Below, in pieces: positions 27,389 to 35,103 of a stretch of DNA of 61,689 nucleotides; the stretch's first letter is position 1; each line of letters opens with the position of its first letter. A program made the position numbers and the translations under genes. The notes beneath the pieces were generated by a model. It did not search any database. It was not told where the DNA came from and saw only the letters and a list, made by a program, of their open reading frames with translations. Origin of the DNA: an uncultured Bacteroidales bacterium (lineage in GTDB: Bacteria; Bacteroidota; Bacteroidia; Bacteroidales; UBA932); the NCBI GenBank assembly GCA_946185745.1, contig CAMHKQ010000011.1, positions 1-61,689 of the forward strand, in the 5' to 3' direction.

Positions 27389-27863
27389 CAGCAACAACAA
27401 TCAAAACAATACAGAAATGAGTACCAGAATCGATGAACCCATCGTTGACGTCAACGACGTATCCCATATCTCTGCGGGTACAATTGTAAAAGGTGAAGTG
27501 TCATCTCTCAACGACATCCGCGTAGACGGCATCGTAGAAGGCAAGATCTACTCCAAGGGCAGAATAGTCGTAGGCGACAGGGCTTCCGTCGTCGGCGCCC
27601 TCCTCTGCTGCAACGTAGACCTCGAAGGCAAGGTGGAAGGCGACGTCTATGTCAAGGACACCATGTCCCTCAAGGGCAATGCATCCGTCAACGGCAACAT
27701 CAACGTTCGCAAGTTCCAGGTGGAGATGGGCGCCCAGATAAACGGCACCTGCCACATGATCACCGAGGCCGACTTCGAAAAGTTCGTCTCCGACGTGGTC
27801 ACCACCCCGCTTCCCGGAAGCGAGCCCGTGAAGCCCGCTCCCGTAAAGAAAGACAAGGACTAA
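27369..27863 (+). CDS. Bactofilin family polymer-forming protein
   Basis: The core (about residues 35-130) is a bactofilin domain with repeated short beta-strands such as [33 protein letters not shown] and GDVYVKD, expected to fold as a beta-helix and polymerise. Bactofilins are cytoskeletal scaffolds involved in cell shape and localisation of envelope enzymes. A C-terminal tail rich in Pro, Val and Lys is probably disordered. The ATG at 27369 overlaps secA by 20 bp and gives 164 residues. An ATG at 27417, after an A-rich stretch, would give 148 and may be the true start. Its stop overlaps the convergent gene by 4 nt. Confidence 0.85.
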   Translation: MAKDWFNSNNNQNNTEMSTRIDEPIVDVNDVSHISAGTIVKGEVSSLNDIRVDGIVEGKIYSKGRIVVGDRASVVGALLCCNVDLEGKVEGDVYVKDTMSLKGNASVNGNINVRKFQVEMGAQINGTCHMITEADFEKFVSDVVTTPLPGSEPVKPAPVKKDKD

Positions 27864-28237
27864 TCGTCGGAGTCTTTCCTGATCTTGAACAGCCTTGCAT
27901 GTGAAAGGCTGTAGCTGATGTCGAAGCAGCGGAAGACGTCGTGTCCGTAGCGCACTCTGGTGTACCCGGTCACGAACGAAGGGCGGAAGCCCTGCTCTTC
28001 CAGGCGCATCAGTTCCGCAGAAAATCTTCCGGAAGAGATGAGCTCTTCCAGGATCCTGTAATTTTTGTTCAAAGCCGTCACTATCCGGTTCCGGAGCTGG
28101 CGGCTTTTCTGCTGTCTGGCATTGTGGTATGCGTTCTTGCAGACCTCGCTGCAGAACTTCTTGTCCGGCCTTCCGAAGGTGACTTTCCCGCACTGAAGGC
28201 ATTCACAGCGCACGTTTTCTTTAATATAGAGTGTCAT
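27860..28237 (-). CDS. Small zinc-ribbon protein (FCS-type treble clef)
   Basis: A 125-residue protein. The N-terminus has CECLQCGKVTFGRPDKKFCS with a further Cys in EVCKNAYHN, a Cys-rich zinc-binding pattern like the CxxC...FCSxxC fold found in many small Bacteroidetes proteins. A basic helical stretch (RQQKSRQLRNRIVTALNKNY) and a beta-rich C-terminal part follow. Nucleic-acid binding is plausible but not shown. The ATG at 28237 is chosen because the zinc motif begins nearby and a CATATTTG element lies five bases upstream; the open frame further upstream runs through AT-rich non-coding DNA. Confidence 0.6.
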   Translation of the reverse strand: MTLYIKENVRCECLQCGKVTFGRPDKKFCSEVCKNAYHNARQQKSRQLRNRIVTALNKNYRILEELISSGRFSAELMRLEEQGFRPSFVTGYTRVRYGHDVFRCFDISYSLSHARLFKIRKDSDD

Positions 28238-28242
28238 TTGCA

Positions 28243-28250
28243 CAAATATG
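28243..28250 (-). promoter_or_regulatory. Possible -7 element CATATTTG for the zinc-ribbon gene
   Basis: Differs from TAnnTTTG only in its first base and ends five bases before the ATG. Another short-leader candidate. Confidence 0.4.
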
Positions 28251-28548
28251 ACACGCTTTTTCGCGACGTGCAAGAGGGTAAAAAAACAAAGTCGATTATT
28301 ATCCGTTTTTACCTGCATGCAATCTTTTCTGAAGGCTTTCAGGAATATCTGTATGCCTGAGGAATCGTTTATGGAAGCGTTATAATTCTGAAAGGCTGTA
28401 AAATAAAATCTTTCTAAAGTCTTTAAAACGGAAAAATCTGCACTGTAAACGTTTGAAAACGCTTTTTTCTGAATTTGCTTCCTTTCCTTTGCAACGTGAC
28501 GACCGGACCGCGCGGCCGGCTCGCACGGCAATTATTCAAGAAAGGATT
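28251..28548 (+). promoter_or_regulatory. AT-rich intergenic region / ssb leader
   Basis: About 300 bases without a credible gene, much richer in A and T than the surroundings. It contains an inverted repeat CTGAA/TTCAG in CTGAAGGCTTTCAG near 28331, a sequence TTCCTTTG at 28484-28491 that may be the ssb -7 element, and a GC-rich palindromic stretch (CCGGACCGCGCGGCCGG) near 28502-28520. No riboswitch was recognised. Confidence 0.35.
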
Positions 28549-28896
28549 ATGGAACAGATGAACAGAGTTGAACTCCGGGGCCTGGTGGGCAGCACGAAGG
28601 TGCAGACCCACTCCGGAAGGAGGGTGTGCCGAATGTCGGTGGCGACCTCCAGGGCATACAAAGACGCAATGGGCGTAGCGAAGATAGACACCACCTGGCA
28701 CACAGTGAGTGCGTGGGAAGGCCGTGGGATACCCAACCTTGACCTGATAGTTAAGGGCAGCAAGGTGGAGGTGAACGGTTCCATCAGGAACGTCAAGTTT
28801 ACTACCGAGGACGGGGTGGATCATTACTCTTCCGAGATACAGGCCAAAAAGATACAGCTGCTGGATGGTGACGAGCCCCTGGCTTATGAAATGTAA
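28549..28896 (+). CDS. ssb: Single-stranded DNA-binding protein
   Basis: A 115-residue OB-fold SSB. Visible family features are the MNRVELRGLVGSTKV start, CRMSVATSRAY, DTTWHTVSAW and VKGSKVEVNGSIRN. It is shorter than the replicative SSBs of about 150-180 residues and lacks the acidic C-terminal tip (typically ending DDDIPF) that recruits partners; it ends EPLAYEM. It may therefore be an accessory SSB rather than the main one. The ATG at 28549 follows AGAAAGGAT, a possible weak ribosome site. The OmpA/TPR gene begins 12 bp downstream on the same strand. Confidence 0.85.
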   Translation: MEQMNRVELRGLVGSTKVQTHSGRRVCRMSVATSRAYKDAMGVAKIDTTWHTVSAWEGRGIPNLDLIVKGSKVEVNGSIRNVKFTTEDGVDHYSSEIQAKKIQLLDGDEPLAYEM

Positions 28897-28908
28897 AAAC
28901 TGCAGACC

Positions 28909-30774
28909 ATGAAACGCTTTGCGATAACCGCTCTGCTTGCCCTGTGTGCCTGCACCTCCGTGCGGAAGGCGGAGGCTGTACGCAGCGGCGCCCTGTCTCC
29001 CGCGATAAGCATGTCGCAGGACATCCATCCTTCCGAAATCAGGGTGGACAATCCCGTGCGCGACACGCTCGTGGTGCAGGACGCCCAGGGCAGGGAAATG
29101 CTCATAATGAAGGCCGTGAAGGACGAGAACGGCGAAATGGTGGCGAGTGATTACATCGACCCGGTCGTGGTTAGCGCCAAGTTCCGGAACGTGGCGGAGA
29201 GGCACGGAAAAGTGGACCTCCGTTTCGACGTTACGGTGCCCGCCGCCATGATGGAAAGCTCCTGGCAGCTGCGTTTGCAGCCCGTGCTGAGAGCTTTGGG
29301 CGACAGCTCCGCCCTGGAACCGGTCTTCATTACGGGCGAGCGGTATCGCGAGGCGCAATTGCGTGGCTATCAGCGATATGAGCGTTTCCTGCAGAGCATA
29401 GTGTCGGATACGACGATATTCATCCATTCCGGCCAGCTGGAGATTTTCCTGAAGCGCAACCTGCCGGAAATCTATGCCCTAAAGGCCGACAGCAGCTACG
29501 TTTCGGACGACACCTTCGCCTCGCTTTACGGCGTTACCGAACGGGAGGCGGTTGAACATTACACCGACCAGTTCCGGCTGAAGAGGAACCGCCGAAGATA
29601 TGAGATGAAAGACAGGATGTACGCCCGTTACGTAAAATCTCCCATAGTGAGCGAAGGCCTCAGGCTGGACAGCGTGGTAACCGCTTCCGGCGGGGACGTG
29701 GTCTACCATTACGTGCAGACCATTTCCGCCGGGCCCATGCTGAAGAAGGCCGACATCACCCTGGGCGGGGAAGTGTTCGAGGAGGACAGGCAAGTGTGCG
29801 AAATACCGCGCTCCAAACCCATTACCTTCTATATCTCGTCCCTGAGCGGCCTTGCCGAAGACATCGACAGGTATCTGCTGGAAATCAGGGAACGCAGAGT
29901 GCTCGCCAACACCGCCTGCTACATCGAATTCACCACGGGGAGCGCCGTCATCGATACCGCTCTGGGCAACAATTCTGCCGAGATGGGCCGCATTGCCGCC
30001 AATCTCGAAGAACTGCTCGGGAGCGGGGAGTTCGACATGGACTCTATAGTGGTCGCCGCATCGTGTTCGCCCGAGGGCAGCTGGCGCTACAACGAGAGAC
30101 TGTCCCAGAGGCGGAGCGAATCCGTATGCGATTATTATTCAGGCCTGCGGCATCGTTACGACGTGCATCTGGACTTTATCCCGAGGGCGGTACCGGAGGA
30201 ATGGTCGCTGCTCACGGGACTCATCCGGGAAGATCCCGAAATCCCCGGCTTCAGGAAAGAGGAACTCGTGAGGATATGCGGGGAGGGCGAACCAGACGAG
30301 AGGGAGAGGGAACTCTCCTCCCAACCCGAATACCTGCATATCAGGGAGGTCCTGTACCCCCATCTGAGGGTGGTCAGGTTCAATTTCTACATGCATCGCC
30401 GGGGCATGGTGAAGGATACCGTGCACACTACCGTTCCCGACACCCTGTACCGCAGGGGAGTGCAGGCGATAAAGGACCGCGACTACAAGACCGCGGTCAC
30501 GATCCTGCGGCCCTACAACGACTTGAACACGGCCGTGGCATATTGCGCCATGGATTACAACGCGTCTGCGATGGCGGTGCTCGAGAGCCTGCCGGAAGGC
30601 GCCAAGGTGGAATACATGAAGGCCATAGTCCACGCCCGGAAGGGAGATGACAGGGACGCCGTGGAATGTTACATGAAGGCCTGTGAACTGGACCCTTCTT
30701 TCGTCCACAGGGGCAATCTCGATCCGGAGATTTCCGGTCTTAAACGCAAATATGATATCACTGCAAAACTATGA
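28909..30774 (+). CDS. OmpA-like/TPR lipoprotein paired with fimbrial anchor
   Basis: A 621-residue lipoprotein with lipobox LCAC (Cys near 15). Residues about 80-330 form an unrecognised, possibly repeated beta-rich domain. Residues about 345-435 look like an OmpA C-terminal domain: YIEFTTGSAVIDTAL, then IVVAASCSPEGSWRYNERLS and RRSESVCDYY. Residues about 520-600 contain TPR-like helices (YRRGVQAIKDRDYKTAVTIL). The last four bases overlap the start of the Mfa2/FimB-like gene, so the pair is coupled. OmpA/TPR proteins of this kind accompany type V fimbrial genes in Bacteroidales. A role in holding the pilus anchor at peptidoglycan is inferred. Confidence 0.65.
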   Translation: MKRFAITALLALCACTSVRKAEAVRSGALSPAISMSQDIHPSEIRVDNPVRDTLVVQDAQGREMLIMKAVKDENGEMVASDYIDPVVVSAKFRNVAERHGKVDLRFDVTVPAAMMESSWQLRLQPVLRALGDSSALEPVFITGERYREAQLRGYQRYERFLQSIVSDTTIFIHSGQLEIFLKRNLPEIYALKADSSYVSDDTFASLYGVTEREAVEHYTDQFRLKRNRRRYEMKDRMYARYVKSPIVSEGLRLDSVVTASGGDVVYHYVQTISAGPMLKKADITLGGEVFEEDRQVCEIPRSKPITFYISSLSGLAEDIDRYLLEIRERRVLANTACYIEFTTGSAVIDTALGNNSAEMGRIAANLEELLGSGEFDMDSIVVAASCSPEGSWRYNERLSQRRSESVCDYYSGLRHRYDVHLDFIPRAVPEEWSLLTGLIREDPEIPGFRKEELVRICGEGEPDERERELSSQPEYLHIREVLYPHLRVVRFNFYMHRRGMVKDTVHTTVPDTLYRRGVQAIKDRDYKTAVTILRPYNDLNTAVAYCAMDYNASAMAVLESLPEGAKVEYMKAIVHARKGDDRDAVECYMKACELDPSFVHRGNLDPEISGLKRKYDITAKL

Positions 30775-31523
30775 GAAAAATATTGATATTCAGCACTTTG
30801 GCTCTTGCTTTGTGGGGCTGCTGCATAAAGGAGAACCGTTCCGGATGCCCCGCCAACGTACATCTTTCCCTCTCCGAGCGGGCCCTTTCAATAGCGGGGG
30901 ACACGCCCGTGAAAGTCCGGCTTGGAGACGGTACCCGCACCGCCTCCGTGACGCTGAGCGCATATTCCCCCGACTGCTGGGAGAGCGTGGAACGCGGAGT
31001 GGTCTCGGTGGCCGGAATCCTCGACAACGGGGCCGGAACCATAGTCGCGCTGGGGGGGCAGAGCGACAGCCTGTGGGCTTTTTCCGGCGACCACGTCGTG
31101 GTGGGCGAAGAGGAAGAGATAGTTGTGGAGCTCCACAAGCGCTTCGCTACCATCTACATCACTTTCGACGAGGGCATAGACACCGGCCGGTACCGTATCA
31201 TGGTCATGGGGGACATCGGCGGCACTGACCTGACCAGGATGACTCCCGTGGAGGGGGATTTCATATGCGAGCTCGCCGTGGAAGACCACTCCTCGTCGGT
31301 GAGGGTGCCTGCGCAGAGCCCCGGTTCCGGCCTGAGGCTGCAGTTCAGCGACCCTGCAACCGGGGAACTGTCGTGGGACTGGGACCTTGCCGCAGAACTG
31401 GCCGCGAAGGGGTATGACTGGAACGCGGATGACCTTGAGGACATCCGCGTTACCGTGAGGCTCCTTCCAATGGAGCTAAGTATTACTTTCGGAAGCTGGT
31501 CCGACGGAGGCAGCGTGGGTTAG
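30771..31523 (+). CDS. Mfa2/FimB family fimbrial anchor lipoprotein
   Basis: A 250-residue lipoprotein. The signal ends in LWGCC, followed by IKENRSGCP, the hallmark Cys-rich start of Mfa2/FimB anchors. The rest is beta-rich, with RFATIYITFDEGIDTGRYRI in the middle and ITFGSWSDGG at the C-terminus. Mfa2/FimB cap the base of type V pili and hold them on the outer membrane. The obvious client is the fimbrillin operon at 8.1-14.5 kb, although 14 kb of unrelated genes lie between. The start overlaps the upstream gene (ATGA), and the stop overlaps the convergent permease gene by 4 nt. Confidence 0.75.
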   Translation: MRKILIFSTLALALWGCCIKENRSGCPANVHLSLSERALSIAGDTPVKVRLGDGTRTASVTLSAYSPDCWESVERGVVSVAGILDNGAGTIVALGGQSDSLWAFSGDHVVVGEEEEIVVELHKRFATIYITFDEGIDTGRYRIMVMGDIGGTDLTRMTPVEGDFICELAVEDHSSSVRVPAQSPGSGLRLQFSDPATGELSWDWDLAAELAAKGYDWNADDLEDIRVTVRLLPMELSITFGSWSDGGSVG

Positions 31524-32800
31524 GCCGCCTTTTTCTGCGCTTTCTGCGGGTCTTTGAACAGAATCATGAACAGGATTCCGACCACGAGGGCATAGCCGGC
31601 GAAAATGTACCAGGCTTTGGGCCAGTTGGCGGGCGTGTTGAACACGTCGCAGGCCTCCACGACCTTGCCGGCGGCCAGCGTGCCTATGGTGGCGCCCAGG
31701 CCGTTGGTCATCAGCATGAACAGGCCCTGGGCCGAAGAACGGATGTCCTCGCCGGTGTTTTCATTGACATAGAGCGCGCCCGAGATGTTGAAGAAATCGA
31801 AGGCCATGCCGTAGACTATGCAGCTCAGGATGAAGAGCAGCACGCCGGGCATGCCGGGATCGCCCAGCCCGAAGAAGGCGAAGCGGAGCACCCATGCGAA
31901 CATGGAGATGAGCATCACTTTCTTGATGCCGAACTTCTTCATGAAGAACGGGATGAGCAGGATGCACAGGGTCTCGGACGCCTGCGAGATGGCTATCAGG
32001 GCGTTGGAATTCTTGACGGCGAAGGCATCGGCGTAGGCCGGGTTGGCCGCGAAGGAGCCAAGGAAGGTGTTGGCGTAGCCGTTGGTGATCTGGAGCGAAG
32101 CACCCAGCAGCATCGAGAAGATGAAGAAAATGGCGAACTGGCCCTGCTTGAACAGCGAGAAGGCCTTGAGCCCGAAGGCTTCGGCCAGCGAGCCGCCCTT
32201 ACCCTTGTTGACGGGGCACTGGGGCATGGAGAGCGCGTATCCGCAGAGGACCAGCGAAAGGATGCCGGAAGAGAGCAGCTGGGTGTAGCTTTCCTGCATG
32301 GCGGTGCCGTTAATCTTCAGGAAGTTGGTGAGCAGCATGCTGCAGATGAAGCCGATCGTGCCGAAGACGCGGATCGGGGGGAAGTCTTTGACCGGATCTT
32401 TGCCCGCCTTTGACAAGGCGTTGAAAGCCACCGAGTTGGTGAGGGCGATAGTGGGCATGAAGAAGGCGATGCTCAGGGAATACAGCGTGAAGAGCGGGCC
32501 GAACTGGACGGCCGATCCGGCGCTGCTGGCGTACATTCCGGCACCGATCATAAAGAGCCCCGCCAGACCGTGGCAGAGCGACAGCACCTTCTGGGCCTGT
32601 ATCCATTTGTCCGCCACTATTCCCATGAGGGTGGGCATGAAGATGGAGACGATGCCCTGCATGGCGAAGAACCATTTGATCTGCGGTCCGAGGCCGATAT
32701 TGCCGAGATAGCGGCCGAGGGAAGTGAGGTATGCGCCCCAGACGGCGAACTCCAGGAAGTTCATGATGATCAGGCGCAGGCTGATGTTCTTGTCTTTCAT
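31520..32800 (-). CDS. MFS nucleoside permease (NupG/nucleoside:H+ symporter family)
   Basis: A 426-residue, 12-TM major facilitator of the nucleoside:H+ symporter family. The N-terminus LRLIIMNFLEFAVWGAYLTS and the FPPIRVFGTIGFI segment after the central region are family landmarks. It should import nucleosides across the inner membrane for salvage, which fits hpt and adk nearby. Length is normal. It is divergent from tgt and overlaps the fimbrial anchor gene's stop by 4 nt. Confidence 0.88.
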   Translation of the reverse strand: MKDKNISLRLIIMNFLEFAVWGAYLTSLGRYLGNIGLGPQIKWFFAMQGIVSIFMPTLMGIVADKWIQAQKVLSLCHGLAGLFMIGAGMYASSAGSAVQFGPLFTLYSLSIAFFMPTIALTNSVAFNALSKAGKDPVKDFPPIRVFGTIGFICSMLLTNFLKINGTAMQESYTQLLSSGILSLVLCGYALSMPQCPVNKGKGGSLAEAFGLKAFSLFKQGQFAIFFIFSMLLGASLQITNGYANTFLGSFAANPAYADAFAVKNSNALIAISQASETLCILLIPFFMKKFGIKKVMLISMFAWVLRFAFFGLGDPGMPGVLLFILSCIVYGMAFDFFNISGALYVNENTGEDIRSSAQGLFMLMTNGLGATIGTLAAGKVVEACDVFNTPANWPKAWYIFAGYALVVGILFMILFKDPQKAQKKAA

Positions 32801-32837
32801 ATTATCTGCTTTACGTTATCTTCTATTCGTTATCATA

Positions 32838-32845
32838 CAAAAATA
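32838..32845 (-). promoter_or_regulatory. -7 element TATTTTTG for the nucleoside permease
   Basis: Minus-strand TATTTTTG matches TAnnTTTG and lies 37 bases before the ATG at 32800. Confidence 0.5.
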
Positions 32846-32866
32846 AGAGATTTCGTGTAAAATTGT

Positions 32867-32874
32867 TAACTTTG
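32867..32874 (+). promoter_or_regulatory. -7 element TAACTTTG for tgt-lptF-murF
   Basis: A TAnnTTTG match 17 bases before the tgt ATG, giving a leader of roughly 10-14 nt. Confidence 0.6.
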
Positions 32875-32891
32875 AAGGTTATTTTTAAGAT

Positions 32892-34022
32892 ATGAAATTC
32901 GACCTTACTGCCGCCGATCCACATTCCTCCGCCCGACGCGGGGTTCTCCATACCGACCACGGGGACATCCAGACGCCGGTTTTCATGCCGGTAGGCACCG
33001 TCGGCAGCGTCAAGGGGGTTTACCATCGCGACCTCAAGGAAGACGTCAAGGCCGAAATCATCCTTGGAAACACCTATCACCTGTACCTCCGGCCCGGACT
33101 GGGCATACTGCGCGAGGCGGGCGGCCTGCACCGCTTCGAGAACTGGGACCGCCCCATCCTCACCGACAGCGGCGGCTATCAGATATTCTCGCTCGCCCCG
33201 ATACGCAAGCTCACCCCCGCCGGCTGCGAATTCCGTTCGCACATCGACGGCTCCAAGCATATCTTCACGCCCGAGAACAACGTTGATACCCAGAGGGTTA
33301 TCGGCGCCGATATAATGATGGCGCTGGACGAATGCTGTCCCGGCGACGCCGACCACGCCTACGCCAAGAAGTCGCTCGACCTCACCAAAGGCTGGCTCGA
33401 AAGGTTCGCCAGGCGTTTTAACGAAACGGAACCCCTCTACGGCTATTCCCAGTGCTTCTTCCCGATAGTCCAGGGCTGCGTGTATCCCGACCTCCGCAGC
33501 GAGGCGGCGGAGCATGCCGTCGGGCTCGGGGCGGACGGCTACGCCATCGGCGGGCTTGCCGTGGGCGAACCCACCGAAAAGATGTACGAAATGCTGGAGT
33601 TCACCTGTCCCCTGCTTCCGGCCGACAGGCCGCGCTACCTCATGGGAGTCGGCACCCCCGCCAACATCCTCGAGGGAATCGCCCGCGGGGTGGACATGTT
33701 CGACTGCGTGATGCCCACCCGCAACGGCCGCAACGGCATGATTTTCACCTGGAACGGCATCATGAACATGCGCAACGAAAAATGGAAGGACGATTTTTCG
33801 CCGCTCGACCCTTGTGGAACGTCTTTTGTTGACACTGCATATACCAAGGCCTACGTGAGACATCTCTTCATAGCCGGGGAGATGTTCGCAGGGATGGTGG
33901 CCAGCGAGCACAACCTGGCCTTCTATCTCGACCTCGTCAGGCAGGCCCGCTCACACATCGAGGCAGGGGACTTCGCAGCCTGGAAAGACTCGGTAGTCCC
34001 GGCCCTGAGCACCAGATTATGA
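32892..34022 (+). CDS. tgt: Queuine tRNA-ribosyltransferase
   Basis: A 376-residue tRNA-guanine transglycosylase that swaps G34 for preQ1 in GUN anticodons. Catalytic residues are visible: Asp92 in TDSGGYQIFS and nucleophile Asp271 in MFDCVMPTRNGRNG. The Bacteroidetes-like RSHIDGSKHIFTPE block is present. The zinc site of classical bacterial enzymes (CxCxxC plus a later His) is not kept: the matching stretch PCGTSFVDTAYTKAYVRH at 307-324 has one Cys only, although His340 remains. The stop overlaps the lptF/G start (ATGA), so the genes are coupled. Confidence 0.95.
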   Translation: MKFDLTAADPHSSARRGVLHTDHGDIQTPVFMPVGTVGSVKGVYHRDLKEDVKAEIILGNTYHLYLRPGLGILREAGGLHRFENWDRPILTDSGGYQIFSLAPIRKLTPAGCEFRSHIDGSKHIFTPENNVDTQRVIGADIMMALDECCPGDADHAYAKKSLDLTKGWLERFARRFNETEPLYGYSQCFFPIVQGCVYPDLRSEAAEHAVGLGADGYAIGGLAVGEPTEKMYEMLEFTCPLLPADRPRYLMGVGTPANILEGIARGVDMFDCVMPTRNGRNGMIFTWNGIMNMRNEKWKDDFSPLDPCGTSFVDTAYTKAYVRHLFIAGEMFAGMVASEHNLAFYLDLVRQARSHIEAGDFAAWKDSVVPALSTRL

Positions 34023-35101
34023 AGAAGATAGACAAATACATAGCATTCAGGTTCCTCGGCACCTTCGCGGTGGCCCTGCTGCTCATCATATTCATTGTCA
34101 TCGTCTTCGACATCTCTGAAAAGATCGACGACTTCGTGCAGTACAAGGCGCCGCTCAACGAAATCATCTTCGATTACTACGTGAACTTCGTGCCGTACTT
34201 CATAAACATGTTCAGTCCGCTGTTCGTGTTCATTACGGTCATATTCTTCACCTCGCGGATGGCTTCCAACTCGGAAATAATCGCCATCCTGTCCGGCGGC
34301 ATCAGTTTCCACCGGATGATGGTTCCGTATATCTGCACCGCAACGCTCATAGCCCTGTTCTCGCTGGGGCTCAACCTGTACGTGGTGCCGGAAGCCAATT
34401 CCGGCAGGGTCTTCTTCGAGATGAAATACGTGAAGGAGGCCCGCAACAAGTTCAAGCGCAGGGACATCCATTACCAGATAGCCCCGGGCCAGTTCGTGTA
34501 CGTACAGAGCTTCAGCTCGTGGAACAACACCTGCTACAAGTTCACTCTCGAAAGCGTCGAAAACAACCATCTGAAGAGCAAGATTTCTGCCGAAACCGCC
34601 CAGTGGGACAGCACCCTCGCTGGCTGGAAGCTGCGCAACTGGTTCATGCGCGACTATTCCGAAGGGCTCGGCGACCGCGTCACTTCCGGCGAAAAGAAAG
34701 ATACCGTCATAGCACTTACCATAGACGACTTCTACAGCAACGAAAAAACGGTAGAGACCCTGTCCAAGAAAAAGCTGGACAATCTAATAGAAACCCAGAA
34801 CATGAGGGGCGACGCCAACGTGATGTACGCCCAGATCGAGAAACACACCCGCTACGCCATGCCGTTCTCGGCAATTATCCTCACCATCATGGGAGTGTGC
34901 CTGTCGTTCCGGAAACGGCGCGGCGGGATAGGCTGGAACCTCGGTATCGGCATAGCGCTGGCCTTCTCGTACATCTTGTTCCAGCGCTTCTCGCAGATGT
35001 TCGTCTTCACCGGCTCCATGCCGGCCGGGATGGCGCTATGGCTGCCCAATATCCTGTATGCAATTATTACGGCCGTGCTCTACGACAGGGCCCGCAGATA
35101 A
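34019..35101 (+). CDS. LptF/LptG family lipopolysaccharide export permease (YjgP/YjgQ)
   Basis: A 360-residue permease with the family topology: KKIDKYIAFRFLGTFAVALL at the N-terminus, three TM helices in the first 110 residues, a roughly 160-residue periplasmic beta-jellyroll domain, and three more TM helices (MPFSAIILTIMGVCLSFRKR onward). LptF/G form the inner-membrane part of the Lpt transporter that pulls LPS from the inner membrane. Whether it is LptF or LptG cannot be decided. It is coupled to tgt and is followed 2 bp later by murF. Confidence 0.88.
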   Translation: MKKIDKYIAFRFLGTFAVALLLIIFIVIVFDISEKIDDFVQYKAPLNEIIFDYYVNFVPYFINMFSPLFVFITVIFFTSRMASNSEIIAILSGGISFHRMMVPYICTATLIALFSLGLNLYVVPEANSGRVFFEMKYVKEARNKFKRRDIHYQIAPGQFVYVQSFSSWNNTCYKFTLESVENNHLKSKISAETAQWDSTLAGWKLRNWFMRDYSEGLGDRVTSGEKKDTVIALTIDDFYSNEKTVETLSKKKLDNLIETQNMRGDANVMYAQIEKHTRYAMPFSAIILTIMGVCLSFRKRRGGIGWNLGIGIALAFSYILFQRFSQMFVFTGSMPAGMALWLPNILYAIITAVLYDRARR

Positions 35102-35103
35102 AA

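Noticed and set aside
27860..28531. A longer form of the zinc-ribbon protein starting near 28531.
   Set aside because: The extra 98 codons run through the AT-rich gap, show no family features, and precede a promoter-like element next to the ATG at 28237.
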